Below, in pieces: positions 1 to 4,948 of a stretch of DNA of 5,036 nucleotides. Made by a program: the position numbers and the translations under genes. The stretch is from contig JAFAQJ010000452.1 in the NCBI GenBank assembly GCA_019246455.1, forward strand, positions 1 through 5,036. The letters run 5' to 3'. Under the pieces are notes generated by a model. It worked only from the letters and a program-made list of their open reading frames with translations. It did not search any database and had not been told where the DNA came from. Numbering within the stretch: position 1 is the stretch's first letter; the number at the start of each line of letters is the position of its first letter. Source of the stretch: Pseudolabrys sp. (GTDB lineage: Bacteria; Pseudomonadota; Alphaproteobacteria; Rhizobiales; Xanthobacteraceae).

Positions 1-193
1 CCACCGCTTTGACCTGATGCGGCGGTGGCACGACACCGAACAGATGGGCTTTGATCAGTTCGTGTCGCCTGATGGGCTGCACATGAATGACTGGAGCTAT
101 GGCTGCCTTGCTAAGACGATGGCGGCCGCGATCGAGGAAGCTGCAACGCGCCCGGTGGCGTCGGCTGCGGTCCACGTACACATCGCCCCGTAA
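1..193 (+). CDS. SGNH/GDSL-family hydrolase, C-terminal fragment (5' end outside window)
   Basis: The frame beginning at base 2 is open from the window edge to TAA at 191-193, giving the last 63 residues of a protein. Fragment residues 24-30 read DGLHMND. This matches block V of SGNH/GDSL esterases and lipases, where the Asp (D24) and His (H27) complete the Ser-Asp-His triad. The nucleophile Ser, Gly and Asn blocks lie upstream of the window, so they cannot be checked. The preceding RRWHDTEQMGFDQFVSPDG stretch fits the loop before the catalytic block. The tail after about residue 45 is Ala/Val rich and ends HVHIAP. The substrate cannot be inferred, and any signal peptide would be outside the window. 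The gene converges on metZ with one base between the stop codons. Seen: frame, stop and DxxH motif. Family: from that motif and its surroundings. It is a truncation by the window, not by mutation. Confidence 0.72.
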   Translation, partial: HRFDLMRRWHDTEQMGFDQFVSPDGLHMNDWSYGCLAKTMAAAIEEAATRPVASAAVHVHIAP

Positions 194-194
194 C

Positions 195-1391
195 CTAGAC
201 GGCGTCGAGCGCCGCCGTCAGATCTTCGATCACGTCGTCCGGATGTTCGAGGCCGGCCGAAAACCGCACCAATCCATCGCCGATTCCAAGCTCCGCGCGC
301 TGCTCAGGCGTGAGTCGCTGATGAGTCGTCGTGGTCGGATGCGTGATCAGGCTGCGGGAATCGCCAAGATTGTTGGTGATGCGGATCAGCGAGAGCGCGT
401 TGAGGAAACGGAACGCGCCCGCCTTGCCGCCCTTGATCTCGAACGAGCACAGCGTTGAGCCAGCCTTCATCTGCTTGGCAATGATGGTGGCCTGCGGATG
501 GTCCTTGCGGCCTGGATAAATGACTCGCGATAGCTTCCCGTGCCCCGCCAGCGTGTCGGCAACTTTGGCGGCGGTTTCGGTCTGTTGCCGCACGCGCACG
601 CCCAGTGTTTCGAGCCCCTTGAGCAGCACCCAGGCATTAAAGGGCGACAACGAAGGACCGGTCTGCCGCAGATACTGATGATAGTGATCCTGGATGACCT
701 TTTCGGACGACAAGACGACGCCGCCGAGACAGCGGCCTTGGCCATCGATGTGCTTCGTCGCGGAATAGACCACAACATCAGCGCCAAGCGCCAGCGGGCT
801 TTGGTAGAGCGGCGTGGCAAACACGTTATCGACCACGAGTTTGGCGCCGACGCTGTGCGCGATTTTCGCCACCGCTTCGATGTCGATCACTTCGAGTGTC
901 GGATTGGTCGGGCTCTCGAAAAACAACGCTTTAGTATTCTTGCGGACAGCCTTTTGCCATTGCGCCAAGTCCATGCCGTCGACCAACGTTGACTCGACCC
1001 CGAACCGCGGTAGCCAGTCCTCGACGACCCAGCGGCACGAACCGAATAATGCTTTGGCTGCCACGACATGATCGCCGGCCCGTACCAGTCCCATCAACGC
1101 GGTAGTTACGGCGGCCATGCCGCTCGCGGTGGCGCGTGCTGACTCCGCTCCTTCAAGCGCGGCCATGCGTTGCTCGAACATCGTCATGTTCGGATTGGAG
1201 TAGCGCGAATAAACGTAACCCGGTTCTTTGCCGGCAAAGCGTGCCTCGCACTGCTCGGCGCTATCGTAGACATAGCCTTGCGTGAGGTAGATCGCTTCTG
1301 AGGTTTCGTTGAACTGCGATCGCATCGTCCCAGCGTGGACCAGCCGGGTTTCGGGACGGTAATCGCGCTTTGCCTTCGCGGACGTTGCCAT
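195..1391 (-). CDS. metZ: O-succinylhomoserine sulfhydrylase MetZ
   Basis: 398-residue PLP enzyme of the Cys/Met metabolism (cystathionine gamma-synthase-like) family. It is expected to convert O-succinylhomoserine plus sulfide to homocysteine in the cytoplasm, bypassing cystathionine. Visible family marks are YSRYSNPN (61-68, phosphate-binding Tyr and Arg from the neighbouring subunit), the ASGMAA turn (89-94), D188 in VVDNVFATP (contact to the pyridine N), K213 in YSATKHIDGQGR (the PLP Schiff-base lysine) and R376 in VRFSAGLEHPDD (substrate carboxylate). The full length and the RFSAGLEH ending favour MetZ over methionine gamma-lyase or cystathionine beta-lyase. Which acyl-homoserine is used cannot be read from sequence. 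The ATG at 1391-1389 has a perfect AGGAGG six bases upstream, so the start is secure. The leader carries a SAM-II riboswitch and terminator, matching a methionine pathway role. The stop TAG (197-195) lies one base from the convergent hydrolase stop. Confidence 0.93.
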   Translation of the reverse strand: MATSAKAKRDYRPETRLVHAGTMRSQFNETSEAIYLTQGYVYDSAEQCEARFAGKEPGYVYSRYSNPNMTMFEQRMAALEGAESARATASGMAAVTTALMGLVRAGDHVVAAKALFGSCRWVVEDWLPRFGVESTLVDGMDLAQWQKAVRKNTKALFFESPTNPTLEVIDIEAVAKIAHSVGAKLVVDNVFATPLYQSPLALGADVVVYSATKHIDGQGRCLGGVVLSSEKVIQDHYHQYLRQTGPSLSPFNAWVLLKGLETLGVRVRQQTETAAKVADTLAGHGKLSRVIYPGRKDHPQATIIAKQMKAGSTLCSFEIKGGKAGAFRFLNALSLIRITNNLGDSRSLITHPTTTTHQRLTPEQRAELGIGDGLVRFSAGLEHPDDVIEDLTAALDAV

Positions 1392-1397
1392 GCGCTT

Positions 1398-1403
1398 CCT
1401 CCT
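1398..1403 (-). promoter_or_regulatory. Shine-Dalgarno of metZ
   Basis: The minus strand reads AGGAGG followed by six bases (AAGCGC) and ATG. This complete match to the anti-SD sequence fixes the metZ start. No CCTCCT-like complement occurs in the leader, so simple sequestration of this site is not evident. That favours control by transcription termination. Confidence 0.85.
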
Positions 1404-1406
1404 GCG

Positions 1407-1420
1407 GCCCGTTGCCGGGC
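1407..1420 (-). other. GNRA-capped hairpin just before the metZ ribosome-binding site
   Basis: On the minus strand GCCCG-GCAA-CGGGC forms a 5-bp all-GC stem (1416-1420 with 1407-1411) closed by a GCAA tetraloop. It ends three bases before AGGAGG. An overlapping alternative, GTTGC-CCG-GCAAC, is also possible, so only one can form at a time. The repeat symmetry is seen directly. Any role, such as holding the SD open or blocking ribosomes, is inference. Confidence 0.5.
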
Positions 1421-1423
1421 AAC

Positions 1424-1452
1424 AAAAAACCGGCCTGAAAAATCTCGGCCGG
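1424..1452 (-). terminator. Rho-independent terminator in the metZ leader (riboswitch expression platform)
   Basis: In the minus-strand transcript CCGGCC (1452-1447) can pair with GGCCGG (1435-1430) across an 11-nt loop, and the stem is followed immediately by six U (1429-1424). An all-GC stem abutting a U run is the classic intrinsic terminator layout. It lies between the SAM-II aptamer and the metZ ribosome-binding site, where a SAM-responsive attenuator is expected. Its 5' arm is shared with the competing upstream hairpin at 1447-1470. The pairing is seen in sequence. SAM-dependent use is inferred. Confidence 0.75.
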
Positions 1453-1470
1453 GCACACGCGTCCCCGGCC
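1447..1470 (-). promoter_or_regulatory. Candidate antiterminator hairpin competing with the metZ leader terminator
   Basis: GGCCGGG (1470-1464) is perfectly complementary to CCCGGCC (1453-1447), giving a 7-bp GC stem with a 10-nt loop. The 3' arm is the same stretch that forms the 5' arm of the terminator, so the two folds exclude each other. The 5' arm begins with the GG that ends the SAM-II core (CTAAAAGG). SAM-stabilised folding could therefore hold those bases back, free the CCCGGCC arm and favour termination. The exclusive pairing is visible. The direction of switching is inference. Confidence 0.55.
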
Positions 1471-1524
1471 TTTTAGCGATTTGTTTTACGTGGCTGCAAG
1501 CCGGCCGGCTCAAATGACCACGGG
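1469..1524 (-). ncRNA. SAM-II riboswitch (metA motif) controlling metZ
   Basis: The minus-strand leader matches the SAM-II aptamer known upstream of metA, metX, metC and metZ in alphaproteobacteria. P1 is CGTGG (1522-1518) with CCACG (1493-1489), plus a U-G pair inside it. The H-type pseudoknot P2 is ATTTG (1515-1511) with CAAAT (1483-1479). The near-invariant segments CTTGCAGCCACG (1500-1489) and CAAATCGCTAAAAGG (1483-1469) are both present, with the U/A-rich linker TAAAA between P1 and P2. It lies about 80-130 bases before the metZ ATG and is followed by a terminator. Binding of S-adenosylmethionine should reduce metZ expression. One oddity: the base before ATTTG is C, where my recollection of the consensus has G. 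It is not one of the five pairs counted here. Family identity is strong; the mechanism is inferred from the hairpins downstream. Confidence 0.93.
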
Positions 1525-1534
1525 ATAAGACGTG

Positions 1535-1563
1535 TCCTTACGCCGAGGGTCCCTTTCCGTCAA
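1535..1563 (-). promoter_or_regulatory. Candidate sigma-70 promoter of the metZ leader
   Basis: The minus strand has CTTGAC/TTGACG (-35 TTGACG at 1563-1558), a good match to the alphaproteobacterial -35. After 17 bases comes TAAGGA (1540-1535), a poor -10. Transcription would start near 1528, a few bases before the first base of SAM-II P1. That placement is the main support. The -10 is weak, so this is tentative. Confidence 0.45.
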
Positions 1564-1602
1564 GGCAGGGGTCGGGTTAGATCGGCTTGAGCGAGGCTGC
1601 AT

Positions 1603-2745
1603 TTGAATTATCACGCCCACCTTCCGGCCCACGGCGACATGAGCCTGTCTTTTAAGCCCGACGAGAAGGGAATTCTGCCGGACCGTATGATCGCGGCGCT
1701 GGCGAAGAGCGGCGGCATCATCTGCGCCCGTGAATTCGCGTCCGATCAAATCCAGCCGGCGAGTCTCGATTTGCGGCTCGGCAACGTCGCCTACCGTGTG
1801 CGCGCGAGCTTCCTGCCAGGGCCGCATGGCTCGGTGGGGCGGCGCATCGCCGATTTGAAGCTGCATGAAATCGCGTTGACCAACGGCGCGGTTCTAGAGA
1901 CGGGCTGCGTTTACATCGTGCCGCTGCTCGAAAGCCTGGCGCTGCCGGTGGATGTTTCGGCGTCAGCCAATCCCAAAAGCTCGACGGGCCGGCTTGATAT
2001 CTTCACGCGCGTGATCGCGGATTCGATGCGCGGCTTCGATCGTATTGAGCCGGGCTATCGCGGCCCGCTCTACGCCGAAATCAGCCCGCGCACGTTTCCT
2101 ATTCTGGTGCGAGAAGGCACGCGTCTGTCGCAAATTCGTTTCCGGCGTGGTTCGGCGTTGCTCAATGCGGCGGAACTAAACGCACTCCATGCCAAAGAGC
2201 GGCTGGTCGACAATGCGGATGCCGACGTTAGCGAGGGCGTCGCGGTCGGCGTTGATCTGGCCGGCCTCGGGCCCGACAAACTGGTCGGCTATCGGGCCAA
2301 GCGGCATACCGGCCTGATCGATGTCGAACGGCGCGACGGCTACGTGGTCGGCGATTTCTGGGAGCCGATTGTGGCACGGTCCGAGAAGAACCTAATTCTC
2401 GATCCGGACGAGTTCTACATTCTGGCCTCCAAGGAGGCGGTGCAAGTGCCGCCAGACTACGCCTGCGAGATGGTGCCCTTCGATCCGTTGGTCGGCGAAT
2501 TCCGCGTGCATTACGCCGGCTTCTTCGATCCGGGGTTCGGTTATGCTGGGGCTGGCGGCAACGGATCGCGAGCTGTACTGGAGGTGCGCTCGCGGGAAGT
2601 CCCGTTCATTCTCGAGCATGGCCAGATCGTGGGCCGGCTGGTCTATGAAAAGATGATGGCCAAGCCAGACAAGCTGTACGGGCAGGGCATCGGGTCGAAC
2701 TACCAGGCGCAGAGCCTGAAGTTGTCCAAACATTTCAAGAGTTGA
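1603..2745 (+). CDS. dcd: dCTP deaminase, long tandem-domain form
   Basis: The 380-residue protein should hydrolyse dCTP to dUTP and ammonia in the cytoplasm, feeding dTMP synthesis. It is about twice the length of E. coli Dcd and contains two dUTPase-like beta domains (about 20-200 and 230-375), the arrangement of the alphaproteobacterial family. Domain 1 has SLDLRLG (54-60), the SSTGR motif (126-130, like S111/R115 of E. coli), IEPGYRGPLYAEISP with E159 as the likely catalytic Glu, and REGTRLSQIRF (170-180). Domain 2 has FFDPGFGY (307-314), AVLEV with E327, and EHGQIVGRLVYE, but no SSxxR. The start given is TTG at 1603, with GAGG six bases upstream (1593-1596). An ATG at 1639 (residue 13) is an equally plausible start with a poorer SD, and N-terminal conservation should decide. 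The gene diverges from metZ and shares its intergenic region; no clear promoter of its own was found. The small Cys-rich gene follows 75 bases downstream. Confidence 0.9.
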   Translation: MNYHAHLPAHGDMSLSFKPDEKGILPDRMIAALAKSGGIICAREFASDQIQPASLDLRLGNVAYRVRASFLPGPHGSVGRRIADLKLHEIALTNGAVLETGCVYIVPLLESLALPVDVSASANPKSSTGRLDIFTRVIADSMRGFDRIEPGYRGPLYAEISPRTFPILVREGTRLSQIRFRRGSALLNAAELNALHAKERLVDNADADVSEGVAVGVDLAGLGPDKLVGYRAKRHTGLIDVERRDGYVVGDFWEPIVARSEKNLILDPDEFYILASKEAVQVPPDYACEMVPFDPLVGEFRVHYAGFFDPGFGYAGAGGNGSRAVLEVRSREVPFILEHGQIVGRLVYEKMMAKPDKLYGQGIGSNYQAQSLKLSKHFKS

Positions 2746-2764
2746 AAGCTGCGACTGGCGCTGG

Positions 2765-2788
2765 AACTCCAGACACGAATCTGGAGTT
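2765..2788 (+). repeat. Perfect 9-bp inverted repeat downstream of dcd
   Basis: AACTCCAGA (2765-2773) and TCTGGAGTT (2780-2788) are exact reverse complements around a 6-nt loop, starting 20 bases after the dcd stop. It is terminator-shaped but has no U run on either strand and only moderate GC. It may be an mRNA 3'-end stabiliser, a weak or Rho-assisted terminator for dcd, or a leader element of the next gene. Confidence 0.6.
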
Positions 2789-2791
2789 AAT

Positions 2792-2806
2792 GGATCGAAT
2801 CGATCC
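2792..2806 (+). repeat. Second inverted repeat just before the ribosome-binding site of the small gene
   Basis: GGATCG (2792-2797) pairs with CGATCC (2801-2806) across AAT, and T2791-G2807 can add a wobble pair. The stem ends four bases before the GGAGG of the next gene and three bases after the first repeat. Two stacked hairpins ahead of a ribosome-binding site suggest post-transcriptional control, but no function is shown by sequence alone. Confidence 0.5.
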
Positions 2807-2810
2807 GGCT

Positions 2811-2815
2811 GGAGG
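2811..2815 (+). promoter_or_regulatory. Shine-Dalgarno of the small Cys-rich gene
   Basis: GGAGG lies five bases before the ATG at 2821. This is a strong site and the main reason for accepting the 66-codon frame as a real gene. Confidence 0.75.
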
Positions 2816-2820
2816 CGCTA

Positions 2821-3021
2821 ATGCTTTCTGCGTCGCGTTACATACTCAACGGCAGCCCGCGTGTATGCGCATTCTGCCGCGAACCGCTGCGCGAGGAGGC
2901 CCACCGCCGCGGCGAGCAATATTTTTGTAATGAGTTGTGCGCCGACGCCTGTGTCGAACCGAAGATGCAGACTGCTTCGGCCTATGACGGCACGCCCTAT
3001 CTGCGGGCCGCGAATGGCTAG
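2821..3021 (+). CDS. Small Cys-rich protein with TRASH/MYM-like putative metal-binding motif
   Basis: 66 residues, with no family assigned with certainty. Five cysteines are arranged C16-x2-C19 ... C36-x3-C40-x3-C44, in VCAFCREPL (15-23) and QYFCNELCADAC (33-44). The CxxC followed by aromatic-FC-x3-C resembles TRASH/MYM-type zinc or heavy-metal-binding modules, in which the second pair is typically written (Y/F)C-x3-C. There is no signal peptide or membrane segment, so it is probably cytosolic. The middle is charged (REEAHRRGEQ) and the tail after residue 48 looks unstructured. The ATG has GGAGG five bases upstream. It lies 75 bases after dcd on the same strand, so co-transcription is possible, although two inverted repeats intervene. 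Its TAG stop (3019-3021) overlaps the TAG of the convergent glutaminase gene in the palindrome CTAG. Metal binding is inferred. The biological role (metal sensing, adaptor, or nucleic-acid binding) is unknown. Confidence 0.68.
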   Translation: MLSASRYILNGSPRVCAFCREPLREEAHRRGEQYFCNELCADACVEPKMQTASAYDGTPYLRAANG

Positions 3022-4868
3022 TTCGCGCTCAGGAGCGAAATGCGGGTGTTGGCGCGCCCCAGGCGATGCGCGAGCAGCAGCGCCAAATTTCGCATGATCG
3101 AGCTGCCCACGCCGGGGTGGCCGCGGCAAAATTCGCTGAACCGGTCGAGCGGCAATTCGATGCACTGGACCGCCGTATCCGCCCAGATGTCGGCACTTCG
3201 AATACCATCGACCAGCGCCATCTCGCCGAACGCCATGCCGGGCACGAGCGTCGCAAGCCGCACGCCCGCAGGAAATTTCACGCTGACCATCCCGCTTTGC
3301 AGGAAGTAGACCGACGTCGACGGTGCACCGCGAGCGATGATGCGCTCACCGGTGTGATAGCGCCTGACTGTGCCGAGCGCGCCGATATCGCGGACAAGGT
3401 CCTCCGACAAGCCCGCCAGCAGTTCTTGCTTGGCGAGGTCAGTCGTATCCATCAAATGCGTGAAACCGCCAAACCGGAAAATGATCTGGTCCTCCCCCCA
3501 TTCAATTGCCTCGTCGAGCAGGGAGAAGTCACGCAGACGCCCGCCCTTTTTCATTTCGGTGAGGAGGGTGGTGAAGACCGGCGAATTGTGCTCGGTGCCC
3601 GAAATTACCGCCGTCGCACCATAAGCTTCGAGCATCTCGATCTGCCGCGCGAGAATACGCGCCGCGCCGACGCTAATCAGCGGCACCCGACCAAAATCGA
3701 GAATCAGCACTTGTGGCGCCGCTTTGCTCCCGATGCGGCGCACAATGTAGTCGACATTGGCAAAGGTAAGCGTGCCGGTGAGTTCCAGGACGCGCAGCGC
3801 GGTCTTATGGGTATCGAGGATATCTTGCTCGTGCGGCTGTCGGCCGCGCGGCGAAATGCGGGCGACGTCATAGTCGGCCACGATGCAAGTCGAAACGTCG
3901 CTGACGCGGTTAAGGACGTGCAGGTCGAAACGCGACGACAACGCCTCACAGACCTTGAGACCGCGCACACTGTTGCCGTGTTCATCGAGCAGCGGCGAAA
4001 ACGAGCCAACGCCGAGCTGGGCGGGCAACGCCGCAATGATGCCTCCACCGACGCCGCTTTTGGCCGGCAACCCGACGCGGTAGATCCATTCGCCGGCGAA
4101 GTCGTACATGCCGGAGCTTGTCATCACAGACAGAGCACGCGCGACCGCATATTTGCTGATCACGCGTTTGCCGGAAACCGGATGCACGCCACCATTGGCC
4201 AAAGTTGCCGCCATCAGCGCGAGATCGCGCGCCGTGACCAGCACCGAGCACTGCATGAAATAAAGGTCCAGAACGGTTGTGACGTCGGCTTTGATGATGC
4301 CGTAATTGCGCAGGAGATAGCCGATAGCGCGGTTGCGATCGCCGGTCTGGCGCTCGGAGTTTAATACGGCCTCATCCACGGCCAGGGGCCGGCCGGCAAA
4401 GGCGCCGAGCGCCTCGCGAATACGAGGCCCGGCCGCTTCGCCCAGTACCTCATGGAGGACGCCGGAGCAGGCGATCGCGCCGGAATTAACCATTGCATTG
4501 AACGGACGATTGTCGGGGCGCAGGCGGATGGAGTTGAACGCGTCGCCGCTCGGTTCGACACCGATTTTGGCCTCTACTCGTTCGGCACCGGCGATCTCAA
4601 GGGCGAGGGCGAACACGAAAGCCTTGGAGATCGACTGGATGGTAAAGGTGACCGACGTGTCGCCGATCTCGTAGACATGACCATCCATGGTCGCGAGCGC
4701 GATGCCAAAGTGCTGCGGATTGGCCTTGCTTAATTCGGGAATGTAATCGGCCACGGCGCCGCCGGTTTCGGCGGTCAGCGTCGCATGCGTCTGACGCAGG
4801 AATTGTAAGAGCGGATTGAGGGCGACAGTCTCTGCCCGTCCGCCAATAGCCGGCAGCACCACGTTCAT
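3018..4868 (-). CDS. glsA: Glutaminase with C-terminal STAS and cyclic-nucleotide-binding domains
   Basis: 616 residues, about twice the usual ~310 of bacterial glutaminase. Residues ~18-315 form the serine-dependent, beta-lactamase-like glutaminase that converts glutamine to glutamate and ammonia. Catalytic positions match the family: Y42 (DYIPEL), S79 and K82 (SISK), N128 (MVNSGAI), E172 and N179 (NSERQTGDRN), Y203 (LYFMQCS), Y255 (SSGMYDFAGEW) and V273 (PAKSGVGGGI). Residues ~355-460 look like a STAS (SpoIIAA-type) domain (LELTGTLTFANVDYIV, VLILDFGRVPLISVGAARIL). The usual DSSG phosphoacceptor reads SVGA, so phosphorylation there seems lost. Residues ~480-605 form a cNMP-binding domain with FGEMAL (547-552) and RSA (557-559), which keeps the Gly, Glu and Arg that hold the cyclic phosphate. 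No DNA-binding helix follows. The ATG at 4868 has only a G-run about 12 bases upstream, so the SD is weak. Cytosolic and probably allosterically controlled; the ligand is not shown. Confidence 0.93.
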   Translation of the reverse strand: MNVVLPAIGGRAETVALNPLLQFLRQTHATLTAETGGAVADYIPELSKANPQHFGIALATMDGHVYEIGDTSVTFTIQSISKAFVFALALEIAGAERVEAKIGVEPSGDAFNSIRLRPDNRPFNAMVNSGAIACSGVLHEVLGEAAGPRIREALGAFAGRPLAVDEAVLNSERQTGDRNRAIGYLLRNYGIIKADVTTVLDLYFMQCSVLVTARDLALMAATLANGGVHPVSGKRVISKYAVARALSVMTSSGMYDFAGEWIYRVGLPAKSGVGGGIIAALPAQLGVGSFSPLLDEHGNSVRGLKVCEALSSRFDLHVLNRVSDVSTCIVADYDVARISPRGRQPHEQDILDTHKTALRVLELTGTLTFANVDYIVRRIGSKAAPQVLILDFGRVPLISVGAARILARQIEMLEAYGATAVISGTEHNSPVFTTLLTEMKKGGRLRDFSLLDEAIEWGEDQIIFRFGGFTHLMDTTDLAKQELLAGLSEDLVRDIGALGTVRRYHTGERIIARGAPSTSVYFLQSGMVSVKFPAGVRLATLVPGMAFGEMALVDGIRSADIWADTAVQCIELPLDRFSEFCRGHPGVGSSIMRNLALLLAHRLGRANTRISLLSAN

Positions 4869-4906
4869 GGTGTTTCGAGACCCCCCGTCCCCAAACCGGC
4901 GAATCC

Positions 4907-4935
4907 ATCGTCTCGGAGAACACGGGCGCGGTCAA
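4907..4935 (-). promoter_or_regulatory. Possible promoter for glsA
   Basis: In the 80-base gap before glsA the minus strand has TTGACC (4935-4930), 17 bases, then GACGAT (4912-4907, three matches to TATAAT). Transcription would begin near 4900, giving a short leader. The -35 sits inside a palindrome (4927-4940) and the -10 is weak. Read-through from the upstream gene is equally possible. Confidence 0.3.
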
Positions 4936-4940
4936 CCGCG
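4927..4940 (-). other. GC hairpin just after the stop of the SCO-like gene, terminator-like
   Basis: CGCGGT-CA-ACCGCG is a 14-base near-palindrome. As RNA it forms CGCGG with a four-base loop and CCGCG, eight bases after the TGA of the upstream gene. No U run follows, so it is not a standard intrinsic terminator. It could also be a protein-binding palindrome over the candidate -35 of glsA. Confidence 0.35.
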
Positions 4941-4948
4941 ACTAAGGA

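Noticed and set aside
540..992. A 150-codon open frame on the + strand, antisense to metZ
   Set aside because: metZ is intact and clearly real on the other strand, and the antisense product shows no recognisable motif.
1577..1582. TTAGAT as a -10 box for dcd
   Set aside because: There is no acceptable -35 at 16-18 bases upstream, so no promoter was called for dcd.
1510..1866. Minus-strand open frame overlapping the riboswitch start and the dcd 5' end
   Set aside because: It overlaps the SAM-II aptamer and the well-supported dcd gene and has no recognisable domain.
1603..2745. dcd as part of an anti-phage dCTP-depletion system
   Set aside because: The long two-domain Dcd is the normal nucleotide-metabolism enzyme of alphaproteobacteria. 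No defence genes, mobile elements or compositional shift are nearby.
2742..2930. TTG-started frame overlapping the dcd stop (coupled-looking TTGA)
   Set aside because: It overlaps the small Cys-rich gene, which has a much better ribosome-binding site and a coherent Cys motif. The protein is composition-biased with no motif.
3022..3040. Weak inverted repeat TTCGC...GCGAA after the small gene's stop as a terminator
   Set aside because: Only five pairs, with a mismatch inside and no U run on either strand, and it is within the end of glsA.
3066..4364. A 432-codon open frame on the + strand, antisense to glsA
   Set aside because: It lies wholly inside a gene with complete catalytic motifs, and its protein is low in hydrophobic pattern and rich in Arg, Asp and His, as expected from reading a GC-rich gene backwards. 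No credible ribosome-binding site or domain was seen.
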